From Euphorbia lathyris (Eukaryota; Streptophyta; Magnoliopsida; Malpighiales; Euphorbiaceae): a stretch of DNA of 64,000 nucleotides. Of the stretch, positions 35,240 through 45,949 are shown piece by piece. The DNA lies in the NCBI RefSeq assembly GCF_963576675.1, contig NC_088911.1:82799256-82863255 (forward strand). Reading direction: 5' to 3'. The position numbers and the translations under genes are program-made. The notes under the pieces were generated by a model. It was not told the origin of the DNA. It saw only the letters and a program-made list of their open reading frames with translations, and made no database searches. The first letter of the stretch is position 1, and the number at the start of each line of letters is the position of its first letter.

Positions 35240-37520
35240 AAGGAAAGAAATGTATTATTACTCTTAAACTTTGACTTAGAAAAAGCCTATGACCATTTAG
35301 ACTAGATTTTTTTGTTTCAGACACGCTCTGAGTTGTAGGTTTTGTAACGGTTGGTGTCATTTTATTCAGTCTTCCTTAACTATTATCTCTATGCGTGTTA
35401 TGGTGAATGGTAATATGTCTGATTCGTTTTGCTCGTCTTGGGGTATTCGACTAGGGGACTCTACTTCTCCTTACCTGTTGTTTTAACCATAGGGACACTT
35501 ACTCATTTGCGTTAGGATGCGATTGATGAGAAGAAGCTTAGACCAGTTAAAGTTTGTAGATTTTGCCCGACTATTTCGCACATGTTCTTTGCAGACGATG
35601 TATTATTTTTCCTAGAAGGTGATTTACAACAACTTTAGCTTGTCATGGATATTCTGGATCGGTTTTGTGTGGCTTTAAGTCAGAAGCTAAATTTATAGAA
35701 GTCTAGAATGTATTGTTGAGTGTAGCTAGTGGTATTCCCTTTACTAGTTCACTTGATATTTATCTTGGTGTTTTGTTGTTTAGTGGTCGGGTTACTAAAT
35801 CCTCCTTTATAAATGTTATTGACTCCGTACAATCTCATCTTGCATCTTGGAAGAGTAGTCCCCTCTCTTTTGCGGGGTGTACGAACTCTGATTCAATCTG
35901 TCACTAGTACTACCTTGAATCATATGATGCACTTTAACCTCACTCATAGCGCATTTTTGAAGGAGTTAGATAAACTAAATAGATGTTTTTTTTTATGGGG
36001 GTGAAGGATAAAGAGAAGAAAGTTCATTTAATCTCCTAGGATGATGTATGTAACCTATGCGAAATGGTAGAGCTTGTATTTGGGAAGCGAAGGACAATAA
36101 TATAGTTATGTTGATGAAGGTTATTTGGCAGATGCGGAAGAATCATGAGGCCTTTTGGGTTAAAATGTTTCATGAAAAATATAGGAAGGATGAAATCTTT
36201 GGGTACAACTCAGGTAGGATGAATTGTTGTCCCTTTTTGTGGAAAACATCATATGCTATACCAAGCCTTTTGTAAATGTGTCGTTAGGATGAAGATAATG
36301 GTAAATCCAACAATTTCTTGATCGAAAAACGGTTGGATACGGTGTCGCTTTATGAGGTCACCTCACGTAAACCAACCAAGAATTGCTTGAATCAGTAGAT
36401 TTTTTGTTATATTGACTCTAATGGGAACTGGAATTGGAACATTTTAGAGCAATTCTTGGATGTTGGCTGGCTTCTTAATATTCACAGTGTAACGATCTGG
36501 TCCATAGTGGGTGGTGTTGGGGTAGAAGGTCTGAGTAAGGAGTGGCCTAAGGGATGATGATGGAGACAAGAATAAACTGAATCCATATTGGAAATGGAGA
36601 GAGAGTGACCGAGGCTTATTGGTAAGGTGGGAATCCAATAAGTCTACACGCATTTTAAAGTTGTGACGTCTGAGGTGTTGAATTTGAACCAAACTGGGAA
36701 ATATCTACATGATATGTAACAAGTTGTTACAATTGGTATCAGACCTGGCTCTCTCCACGTACAATATGTGGTTTGGGAACAAACCAGGCGGAAACTAGTG
36801 GGCCTGTAATGACATGGTCTAAAGTGGGTGGTACCGAGGTAGAAGACTTGACCAAGGAGTGACTTAAGGGTTGGGATGAGGAAAGGAATAAACTGAATCT
36901 CACGTCGAAAATGAAGAGAGAGTGAGAAAAACTTTTTTTTTTTTTTTTTTTTTTTTTGAATCAAGAGAAACTTATTAGTAAGGTGGAAATTCAATACATA
37001 CACACGTTTTAAAACCGCAAGATCCAATATGTTGGATCATATTGTTACATACTGTACATGTGAGTATGAAAGAGGAAGATATGGATAACAAATGTTGGGG
37101 TTTGACGAAAGCATGGATTTTGAGCTGTAAGGTTGCCTACGCCCTTGTCCGTGGGCTCGAAAATACCTATTTTGATCTTAAATGGGGTGAATCCTGGGCT
37201 ATTGGCTTTCCTAGAGATTGTGGATCTTTACTTGGATTTCTCTTCATAAAAAGTTGTTGACTAACGAGGAAATGGCTAGGAGACTTTTATCTCAGGTTGT
37301 AGACTACTTTACGTGTTCTAGGAATATTGAGTATATTACTTAATGATTTAGAGTGTGGAAGCAACTCCTTCATTAATTTACATAATGATTTTCTCTATCA
37401 TAACAACTTTTCTTGGTTTGAGTGGTTTTACTAGAAAGTTGACTTATTCGAATCTCCTACATATAAAATTGTTGCTGTCATCTTTGACATATGAGGTGAC
37501 GTGCATAATGAATTGATACG
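35240..37520 (+). pseudogene. Decayed L1-type LINE, interrupted by a TRIM
   Basis: Remnants of an L1 ORF2 read in order on the plus strand. LDLEKAYDH (near 35270) and the RT box MFFADDVLFFLEGD (near 35583) come first. The post-RT region follows (LGV..FSGRVTKSS, HLASWKSSPLS, near 35770-35870). After the TRIM comes a zinc-binding RVT-type tail near 37100-37330 (SCKVAYALVRG, LLTNEEMARRLL). Many stops and frameshifts are present and there is no endonuclease, so it is a 5'-truncated dead copy. Confidence 0.8.
36488..37049 (+). mobile_element. TRIM retrotransposon with about 244-bp LTRs
   Basis: The LTRs are 36488-36731 (TGTAACGATCTGG to GTTGTTACA) and 36805-37049 (TGTAATGACATGG to ATTGTTACA). They are clearly alignable but diverged. 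The left LTR is followed at once by ATTGGTATCAGACC, a tRNA-Met PBS. The internal part is only 73 bp and non-coding. The right LTR contains a long T-run at 36931-36957. No clear TSD survives. L1 sequence continues on both sides. Confidence 0.85.
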
Positions 37521-38970
37521 CTATTCTTTTTTTATAGCACACACAGCGACCTCATCTGTCAAAAATAACAGATTCACGATTTTGTGTGCAAGAGGTCCGA
37601 ATAAGCCAATTTTAGGTGTGTGATAAGTTTTTAAAACCAACTATAGATGTACTATAAGTGTAATAGGTTATTTAGGATGCCAAAAGGCAAAACTTGTTAA
37701 GTTTAAGGGCGTAAATATACATTAAACCGCCCAACAATGAACTACGTTATAAGTCATAAACAAGTGACAACCATCCTCCACACACATATCACGCATAAGA
37801 CATCCAATCGGGATGCTCAAATCAAACCTTTAGAAGACAATTTCATTCTAGTAGGAAGACAATCTGATCCAAGTTTACGCAAAGTATTTAATTTTAGGGG
37901 ATAACCAAAGATTCCAAAGTTGTCACCACCCCTTACTACTATCTCTTGTATGAAAAATAACTTCAATAACATGATAGCTTGATTTAAAAGAACATTTTCC
38001 ATTCTCAGTGAAGTTCCAAATAATAGTATCGGCACAATTTCTATAAGGATACATATTGCAAACAAGTCGAGCTTTTTTTAGAACAAATTGATATGCAATT
38101 GGTATAGAATAAGGAACAAAAATATATGTGTTTTTTAATAATGTCTGAAATTAATCCAAATTATCAAGGTTAAGGGTAAAATTGTTCTTGACTTCCAACA
38201 TTAAAGGTAAAATTGCATCATTTTAGACGTTGGGCTAAAATTGCTCCTGACCTAAAACTTAGAAGTATTTTTACACTTTAACCCAAAAAAATTATTGTAA
38301 AATTAAAATAATAGCAAAAAAAAGTAAGGGAAACACTTAATTATAGAAGGTAGCTGATCGTTAGAATTGCATTTAATTTTTCTTAAAAAAAATTTGCATT
38401 CAATTTTACATTAGGAATAAGATTAAAACTTTATCCTATATAACAAGTTTATTTTGGCGAGATGAGGACTTATTAATATATTAAGCATCTAGTCTTTTCT
38501 GTTATTTGGAGAACTCACAATTCATATTTAGATACGTATATTGTGATCATATATATTTAATAATTAAAATAGTGAGACCGTATAATATATATGTATGAGA
38601 GGTTCATTTGACATAAAAAAAAAAAATCGGATGCTTCTAATAATTTTATCGAAATCAAATATACACATGAGGTCCTCCAGATATACACATGAGGTCCTCC
38701 ATTTGACATTGTTAACCAAATGGTTCTAATGATTTTTTCCGAGATTCCATTCCTAACTCATCCAATGTTCCAATATACACTTAATCAAAACCAACGACCA
38801 ATCACAATTTTTTTTTTATCTATCAATATAATAATAATAATAGTAATTCCAAATTGAAAAAGGAAAAGAGAGTAATCTTTTTTGTTTTACTTAAAAAGAA
38901 AAAAAAAGGTAAACTTTTAGAATTGTGTCTATCCTTTAGGTAATGTACTCAAACCGGAATCTGTTTGTTT

Positions 38971-38971
<1 letters not shown>
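37521..38971. other. AT-rich intergenic DNA, no gene recognised
   Basis: A fragment near 38160-38290 ('taagggtaaaattg', 'attgctcctgac') resembles one arm of a MULE-type MITE. 38660-38701 holds a 20-bp unit (atacacatgaggtcctcca) twice in tandem. No coding region is supported. Confidence 0.45.

Positions 38972-39007
<36 letters not shown>
38972..39007 (+). promoter_or_regulatory. (AG)n tract upstream of the small membrane-protein gene
   Basis: About 18 AG units lie 128 bp before the ATG. GAGA/CT microsatellites are common in plant promoters and 5' UTRs. A regulatory role is inferred from position only. Confidence 0.4.
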
Positions 39008-39009
<2 letters not shown>

Positions 39010-39134
39010 GTTTGGTTTGCTTGCTTGCTTTCCTTTAAAGCGAATCTGTTCTTTCTACGTTATAACGTCAAAAATCCTTCATTCAGCTCTCACATTCTCT
39101 GTCTTTCCTTTGAATTGAAGATTGAAGATTGAAG

Positions 39135-39353
39135 ATGTGCTGCGGAGGAAGGATGTGCATGCTTTGCACGTGCGTGATACTGGTGGTGATCGCAATCGGT
39201 TTGGTGTTTGGTTTCGGAGTATTCAAGAACGGTTTCCACAAATTGAAGGATACTGTTCATCTTGACGTCGATCATAATTTCAATTATTCTTCTACTTCCT
39301 CAGGAAGACCCTTCTTCTTCCCTTATCATGTACCTCCGCCTCCTCCTTTCTAG
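39135..39353 (+). CDS. Small Cys-rich single-pass membrane protein (72 aa)
   Basis: A single-exon gene whose product starts MCCGGRMCMLCTC, followed by a hydrophobic helix (residues about 8-29, VILVVIAIGLVFGFGVF). A short polar part (KNGFHKLKDTVHLD) and a Pro/Phe-rich end (PPPPPF) follow. The first ATG at 39135 fits best because the Cys cluster leads straight into the membrane helix. I recall similar short plant proteins of unknown function with an N-terminal MCC motif, so it is probably real, but I cannot assign a role. The cysteines beside the helix could be S-acylated (inference). An AG repeat and pyrimidine-rich leader precede it. MITE-rich DNA follows from 39810. Confidence 0.7.
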   Translation: MCCGGRMCMLCTCVILVVIAIGLVFGFGVFKNGFHKLKDTVHLDVDHNFNYSSTSSGRPFFFPYHVPPPPPF

Positions 39354-39809
39354 TCTTATTTTTTTTTAATTTTTAGGGATCTGATCTGAGACTCTTTGGA
39401 TTCTCAACTCACTTGTGCAGTACTGGTGTTGTTTGATTTGTTTAATTTTTTTAATATTCGATTTGAATTCATTAACAGTGATTTATTACTATCTGAAGCT
39501 GATGTTTATCATCGGAATCCTAAAATAGCTTACCTGCTATTGATATGGAAGATAAAAATAAAAAATACAAAGGAAAGCATGGATAATGATATATCCTGTA
39601 ATTTTTTATTTTAATGATTATTAATTTAATCGATGATATAACCGTTGGGGATATGGTTCAACTACTGCGTGAAAAGATGGGAATATTTTTAAGGGGTCAG
39701 CTTTGCATTTCATTTAATTTATTATTATTATTATTATTACTTAGTCCGTCCATCATATAAGTCGTTGTAGAAAATATAAATAGTTTTGGTTTTTCAAAAG
39801 AATTTTTGG

Positions 39810-40432
39810 GGTCCGGTTGCTACTTTTCATGCTCCTTTTTGCCTTTTCATTTCAAAAGGGAGAGTTGTAGGTGTTTGGTTAGTGATTTCATGTTTGCCTT
39901 TTTAAATCTGAAATGCAGCACTAGGTGTTTGGTTAGTGACTTCATGTTTGCCTTTCACACCTGAAAAGCAGCTTTTTACAAAAGCAGTTTTTCAAAAAGC
40001 AAACAGCAAACCGTAACAGCAAATGACAACAGCAAACTGTAACAGCAAACAGTAAACAGCAACAGCAAACAATAGGTAAAATAAACGGGCCCTTAGTTTA
40101 GTTTTTGTGGTCAAGTATTAAATTTTTTCTCTTGATATATGTGTTTTTTAACATTGTAATACTTAGGGTCCGTTTGTTTTACCTACTGTTGCTGGTTGCT
40201 GTTTGTTGTTACGGTTTGCTGTTTGTTGTTGGAAAAAGCTGATTTTTCAAAAAGCAGAGATTCTAGCCTTTTGTAAAAGGTTGCTTTTCAGGTATTAAAA
40301 GCAAACATGAAGTCACTGTTTTTCAAGTGTAAAAGGTAAACAGGAATGTCACTAACCAAACACTTAAAACTCTCCATTTCGAACTAAAAAGGCAAACATG
40401 AGCACGAAGATGAGCACTCAAACACCTCCTTA
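39810..40432. mobile_element. Head-to-head pair of hAT-like MITEs forming a fold-back
   Basis: 39810-40092 and 40167-40432 are inverted copies of about 270-280 bp separated by about 75 bp. Each inner end reads GGGYCCGTTTRTTTTACC facing the spacer. Shared modules are 'gtttggttagtgac', 'ttcatgtttgcctttt' and 'cagcaaaccgtaacagcaaa'. TSDs are not clear. It may be one fold-back element or two insertions. Confidence 0.7.
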
Positions 40433-41153
40433 TTGTCCAACCATTACATGAGAAAGAATTTTTTTTTTAATTAACCAATGTAAAATTCATTAATTAGATT
40501 CTATATTAATTTTATTTCTTAATTTGTGTGAAAATCTCTAGAATGACTTATATATGAGACGGATGTAGTATAGATGATAAATTGATTCTTGAGGTTGTAT
40601 AACAACAAATTTCATCACCTTCTACATATCTATTAGTTTAATTGTTATTATTATCAAATTAACACACCAAGTTGATATTTGCAGTAGGTAGGGAGCTTGT
40701 TTTCAAAAAAAATTAGCGTACTCTACTTCCTATCATAAATATTTTATTTTAAAATACAGAACTAAAAAGGAAAACACAACTTCGTGAAATTTAAAAGTTT
40801 ATAAAAAAAAAAAAAAAAGTCATTTATTTATAAAGGTGCTATTTTATTTTTTCTGCTTTTAAAATATTTTTATATCAAATGATGCTACATCAGAGGCATA
40901 TTTTAGCAAATTTAGTGGGGGAAAAAAGGATTTATTTTTAAACTGTACTCTTTAAAGTATATAGCAGTTGAAGGGTTTTTGAGCTCTGTTCAAAATGTTG
41001 GTATTTTGCTAATGGTTAGTATCAATATACACATAACATCATTGTAAGATTTTTTAAATAAACTTTATTAATTGTAATGTTAAATTATATAACCACTCAA
41101 TCATAAGGAATCCAATGGAAGAGAGTTTAATGAATAAGTATAATATATGGTTC
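40433..41153. other. AT-rich intergenic DNA, nothing recognised
   Basis: No gene, structural RNA or paired inverted repeat could be supported in this stretch. Confidence 0.5.
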
Positions 41154-41156
41154 TTA

Positions 41157-41829
41157 GGCCATCTTCAACCGTGTTCTCTATTTAGCCTACTCTATCTTCA
41201 TTTTTTTCTACTCTATCTTTAAATATAGAGTTGCTACAGTAAAATTTCTCCAACCATCTACTCTATTTATAACACCAAAAACCATATTATTTTTAACACA
41301 CAATATTTTATTATTATTATATTAATTTTTTAACATAATAATACATTTTTTGACAATTTATAATTTTTTTTATAAAAAAGAAAAAAAACATAAGACACGT
41401 AAAGAAATTAAGGCGGAACCACCCTAAATGTACAACACATAACAATAATATAAATATCATTATAATTTTTAAGAATAAATAAATAAAATAAAATAAAATA
41501 AAAATTTATCCACAGTTATTAAAAATATACATAAAATTTTAAATAACAATGAAATTAAAAAATAAATAATATTTAAACTTAAATATTGTATATTTCATAA
41601 AAAATAACTTAAATATTAAATTAAAAAAAATTAAATAACATAGAGAAAAACTTTAAGTTTAAAAAAATTAAAAAAAAAATGCCTTGAGGCATCTTTGCCG
41701 CAAGGCAAAGTGGCACTCTAAATATAGAGTGCCACACCCTTTGCGGCAAAGATGCCGCAAGGGTTTCCAGCTCCATTGGAGCTGGAAAACCAAGGACACT
41801 CTAAATTTAGAGTGTTCTTGGAGATGGCC
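41157..41829. mobile_element. PIF/Harbinger-like MITE (TTA duplication)
   Basis: The ends are GGCCATCTTCAACCGTGTTC and the inverse of GGCCATCTCCAAGAACAC. They are flanked by TTA on both sides (41154-41156, 41830-41832), the 3-bp duplication of PIF/Harbinger elements. The right interior carries nested palindromes (about 41684-41800). Confidence 0.75.
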
Positions 41830-42095
41830 TTATACTCTATTGGAGATGCTCTTATATTAACAATTGATTTTTAATGATTTGAAGTGTGACTAATATACAT
41901 CATCTTCAACATCACTTTTAATATTCACTTCTTATTTATTATTTTATCATTAAAATTATTAAGTATTGTTATATTTACCAATAGTGAGATAATAAAGACT
42001 TCTCGATAATATATTAAGAAAAAAAAAAGAAATAAAGAGGGGAGTACAAGTGGAGAGAGGTTTTTCAATAATAGAGAGAATGTTGAGACTCTCAT

Positions 42096-43201
42096 GGCTC
42101 GTTTGGTTCGCAGAATAGATAGAGAATAGAATATCTATTTCTAAATAATAGTTATTCTCACATTTGATTCAATTTGTTTTTATGGAATAGCTAATCCATT
42201 GAATCTCTATTCCTTAATTTGAATCTCTATTCCTTAATTTCATGGAATAGCTATTCTTCAATTTATCCAAGGAATAGCTATTCCTAAGAGCATCTCCAAG
42301 AGACTCACTATCTAAAAATAATATAAATAATTGACTTTTTAATGATTTAAAAGTGATTAAGATACATCATCTCCAACAATATTCCTTACATTTACTCCTT
42401 ATTTACTATTTTATCATTAAAATTATTAATTGTTGTGATATTTACCAATAGTGAAAGGAGAGAGACTCATCAATAATAAATTATCAATAAAAAATGAGTT
42501 AGGAGATACTAAGAGGTAGAAAGAGACTCTCTATTAATAGGGATGATGGAAAGGTTTTTAGTGATTTGGGAAGCAACTAAGAGACTGTTGGAGCTGATTA
42601 TTTATTCTCTCTCCTCAAATTTTAACTTAAGAGTCAACTTAGGAGGCTGTTGGAGATGCTCTAACATTGTATTTTTGTAATTTATAAAATTATCCTCCAT
42701 TAAATTCTCAATCTTCTCTCTAGACAATTTTTCAAATCCTAAAATTTTTAGTGAATCTTCTTCGTGTTTTTCGTATTTGTTCACGTTTTCATGTTTTTCG
42801 CGTTTTTCATTTTTTGCATATTCTCGTGTTTGTAACATTTTCACATTTTTCGTGTTCCATATTTTTCGTATTTTTACATTTTTTAACGTTTTCGTCATTT
42901 TTTCATTTTTCACGTTTTATATGATATAAATTATGGATTGACCAAAATTTATAAGATTTGAGAAAGTGATTAGAGAGAAGATTGAGGATTTAATGGAGGA
43001 TAATTTTGTAAATTACAAAAATATAATATTAGGAATAGGTTATTCCTAACCTAAATTGAAGAATAGCTATTCCATGAAATCAAGGAATAGGGATTCCATG
43101 TAATAGCTATTCCATAAAAAAAAATCAATCAAAGATGGGAATAGCTATTCTTTAGGAATAGGCTATTCTATTCCCCCTCTATTCCGCGAACCAAACAAGC
43201 C
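42096..43201. mobile_element. hAT-like element with nested MITE
   Basis: The ends are GGCTCGTTTGGTTCGCAGAATAG and the inverse of GGCTTGTTTGGTTCGCGGAATAG. The interior is rich in 'ggaatagctattcc' palindromes near both ends. No clean 8-bp TSD is seen. A smaller MITE (42298-42661) sits inside. No ORF of interest is present. Confidence 0.7.
42298..42661. mobile_element. PIF/Harbinger-like MITE nested in the hAT-like element
   Basis: It begins GAGCATCTCCAAGAGACTC and ends TGTTGGAGATGCTC, and is flanked by TAA on both sides (42295-42297, 42662-42664). It is a complete second copy of the split MITE around it. Confidence 0.75.
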
Positions 43202-43312
43202 CTTAGTGATTTGAAGAGTCACTAAGAGGCCTTTAGAGTTGGTTTTTAACTCTTGCTCCTCAAATTTTAACTTAAAAGTCTAATTAAGAAATTGTTGGAG
43301 ATGTTCTTAAAT

Positions 43313-44462
43313 ATTTACTTCATCGTATAACCAAAATGTTATTCTTGCTTTCTGATCTATTATTTAATAACATTTGACTCATCTATAAAAAGAAAAAAAA
43401 ATTAACAATTTTATGAAATAAGGTAGTTTAAGGTTTCATTTTGCCATATTTGAATGAATTTAGCAAAAAAAAAAAAAGTGTTACGTAAATGGAGAAAATT
43501 TTAGTTTGCATTTGCAAATTTTTAAATCATGGAATTTTTTTTCATTTGTAATTTTCCTTTTAAAATATATAGAAGTTGAATGGTTAATAAACTTGAAACT
43601 CAATTTCTTGTTTAAATCTTTCTTTTTAAAAAGAAAATAGAGAAATATAACAAAATCATCCAAATTTCAATGAAACTTAAATAGACAGATGAAAATAGAC
43701 AAAACTATTGTAATGACTTGACTTGATTTTATATAGTGTTCCAATGCAAACAAGCACATTGTTGGTAAATGAGCTCAATCCAGTTTATGCCAAGTCAAAC
43801 TATGTTGTATTTAAATTTAATTGGCAAAAAGTATCATGGACCCTTAATTTTAAGTGTATTCATTGAGTTTTGGATATAACAAGCCCTTCTGTAACTATAA
43901 AAAACGCTATGAGGTACACTATTTGTCTTGTCTTACGTGTGTGAACCTCAAATCTTTTTTTCTTCCCTTTCTCTTTTTGAATATCCTAGAAATCACCAAA
44001 GCTACGACCGATCAACAATCAAGCTCGCAATACTTTTATGTGTTGTGAATGTGGTAAACTTTTCTGGATATGATGTTCAAAATCATATATAAGTTAGAAA
44101 TGTTCTTCTATTTCAATTTTGGTTTTAAGGTTTATTAGAATTTCCATATTGTTTGGTTAAGGGATTTTGGTTTATAGTGCCAAAAAACAGCAGCACTGAT
44201 TATGCACTCTAGTGTCTTGTATTTTCTGATTTGTTCTTAATGTAAGAAATTCTTGGATGAAACTATTCTATTCAAAACCAGCTAGTTTTGGTAGGATACT
44301 TTAAACTTAAATTGAAGCTCTCAAAACTCATGTCCAAGCCTGAAAAATTAAAAATGTCGAACATCAATCTTAGAGACATGAGGCTTATGAAATCTTTGAT
44401 TTTGTATGATGGCTTATGGAATCTTTCATTTTGTTTGCTTTGATTTTCAGAGAAAGACCTTT
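43313..44462. other. AT-rich intergenic DNA, nothing recognised
   Basis: Only A/T runs and unremarkable sequence are visible. Short open frames here lack any recognisable domain. Confidence 0.5.
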
Positions 44463-45426
44463 ACGGGGCGTTTGGTATTCTATTGGGATAGGGATAAAGA
44501 TAAAGGTTGCGATAAGACAAGGATAAAAATATAATAGTCGAGAATTATTATTCAATGTTTGGTACATGGGATAGGGATAAAATAATACATTTTATTATTT
44601 TAACCTTATTTAAACTACATAACATTAATTTGAAGGATAAGATGGACTTTTCCATCCTATTAAAATCGCAGGAGCTTATCCCACCTTCTTTAGACCTGGC
44701 AATTATCGTGTTCGTGTCGTGTCATTTCGGGTTCGTGTCACAAAAGAGTAAATCCAAACCCAACCCAAAAACTTTCGTGTCAAAGTCGTGTTAACCTGTT
44801 CGGGTTAGTGTCGATTTCGTGTCGTGTTTTCGGGTTACATGTAATTTTGTTATGCATATATATTAATAATAACTCTTAAAAATATAAAAAGATATGGTAC
44901 TGTTTTTAAACGTTTTATATCATTTTTAGATTAGTATGTTAACAATAATTATCGAAAAGTTCGATAATATCATGTTAGAGGGTCATGTAATGTGTTTATA
45001 ACAATTTAGGAAATTCAAATCAATATTTGCAATTAATAATTATAATTTTATTATCTTTATTAATAAAGTGACATAAAAACACGAGAGAATATAACAATAA
45101 TTTTCAATATCCATGTCAGTTTCGTGTTTTTGGGTTGACACGAAAATTAACGTGTCATTTCGTGTCGTGTCAACTTTCGTGTCGTGTCATAAAACCCTAA
45201 ACACTAACACTAAAAAAGCATGCCGTGTTCGTGTCGTATCATCGGGTCGTGTGTCGCTTTGCCGGGTCTATTATACCACCCCCTCCTGGGTATAGGATTT
45301 GAGGGATAAGAGGCTTATCCCTCATCTGTCTCACTCTTCTATCTCCCTAACAAACATGGGATAACTTATCTCGTGTTTTTTTATCCATATCTCACCTCCT
45401 ATATCCCTTCTAACAAACACCCCGTT
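44463..45426. mobile_element. hAT-like MITE with 'ggggcgtttgg' ends, interrupted
   Basis: The left end ACGGGGCGTTTGGTATTC pairs with the inverse of the right end AACGGGGTGTTTGTTAG. The outer parts share 'ataagg' and 'gggata' motifs. A separate repeat lies inside at 44691-45270. No clear TSD is seen. Confidence 0.6.
44691..45270. mobile_element. Nested repeat rich in 'cgtgtcgtgtc'
   Basis: The ends are TAGACCTGGCAA and the inverse of TAGACCCGGCAA. Arms of about 150 bp are full of 'gtgttcgtgtcgtgtca'. The flanks CCACCTTCT and CCACCCCCT (seven of nine) may be a TSD slightly outside the stated ends. This GTGTCGTGTC repeat type is common in plant genomes. Superfamily not assigned. Confidence 0.6.
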
Positions 45427-45949
45427 AGTGGTTTAATCGTCATATTTAGAAAAGGCAGAGGGGAGAGAAAGGTTTAAGACTGATTTACTAAAAAAACACC
45501 ATGTGACTATATTATTTGTGGCTCTTTCTCTCTCATCCACGTGTTGAATAACCAATGAGGTGTCATTTATGATGAGTCATGCGTCAAAACGGAGAATGTA
45601 TCTCACAACATTTTTTGTAGTTACATAAAATGTGTCTGTGTAAAATATCAAGAGAGACTAAACACACCAAAAAATGAAATATCAGGATCTCAAGATGTTT
45701 TTTTGCCAATTTAATTCTTTGTTATCATATTCATATGGAAGTGTTATTTGTAAAAACGAGAATATCTACCATATTTTCTAATATCAATTTATATGTGATG
45801 AATTGAAATTAATAAATAAATATATATACAAAGGACATTAATTGATTTATTGAACCAAGTAAAAAAATTATATAAATAAATATTCATGTCAAGAAATAGT
45901 TGTGTTTGGTTGGCTCTCCTTCGTGATGGTGTTTTGATTCTGATTGTTT

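Larger units (their letters stand above)
41850..43312. mobile_element. Older MITE split by a hAT-like element
   Basis: The left part (41850-42095) and right part (43202-43312) together align with the complete MITE at 42298-42661. They share 'tttatcattaaaattattaa', 'tatttaccaatagtga', 'ttagtgatttg', 'tcctcaaattttaactta' and a TTGGAGATG end. The copy was therefore cut by the insertion at 42096-43201. Confidence 0.6.

Noticed and set aside
36057..36275. 72-codon plus-strand open frame as an independent gene
   Set aside because: It falls inside the decayed L1 ORF2 and fits its post-RT region, so it is not a separate gene.
39396..39614. 72-codon frame just after the small gene
   Set aside because: No homology recognised; it overlaps the probable 3' UTR and has AT-driven composition.
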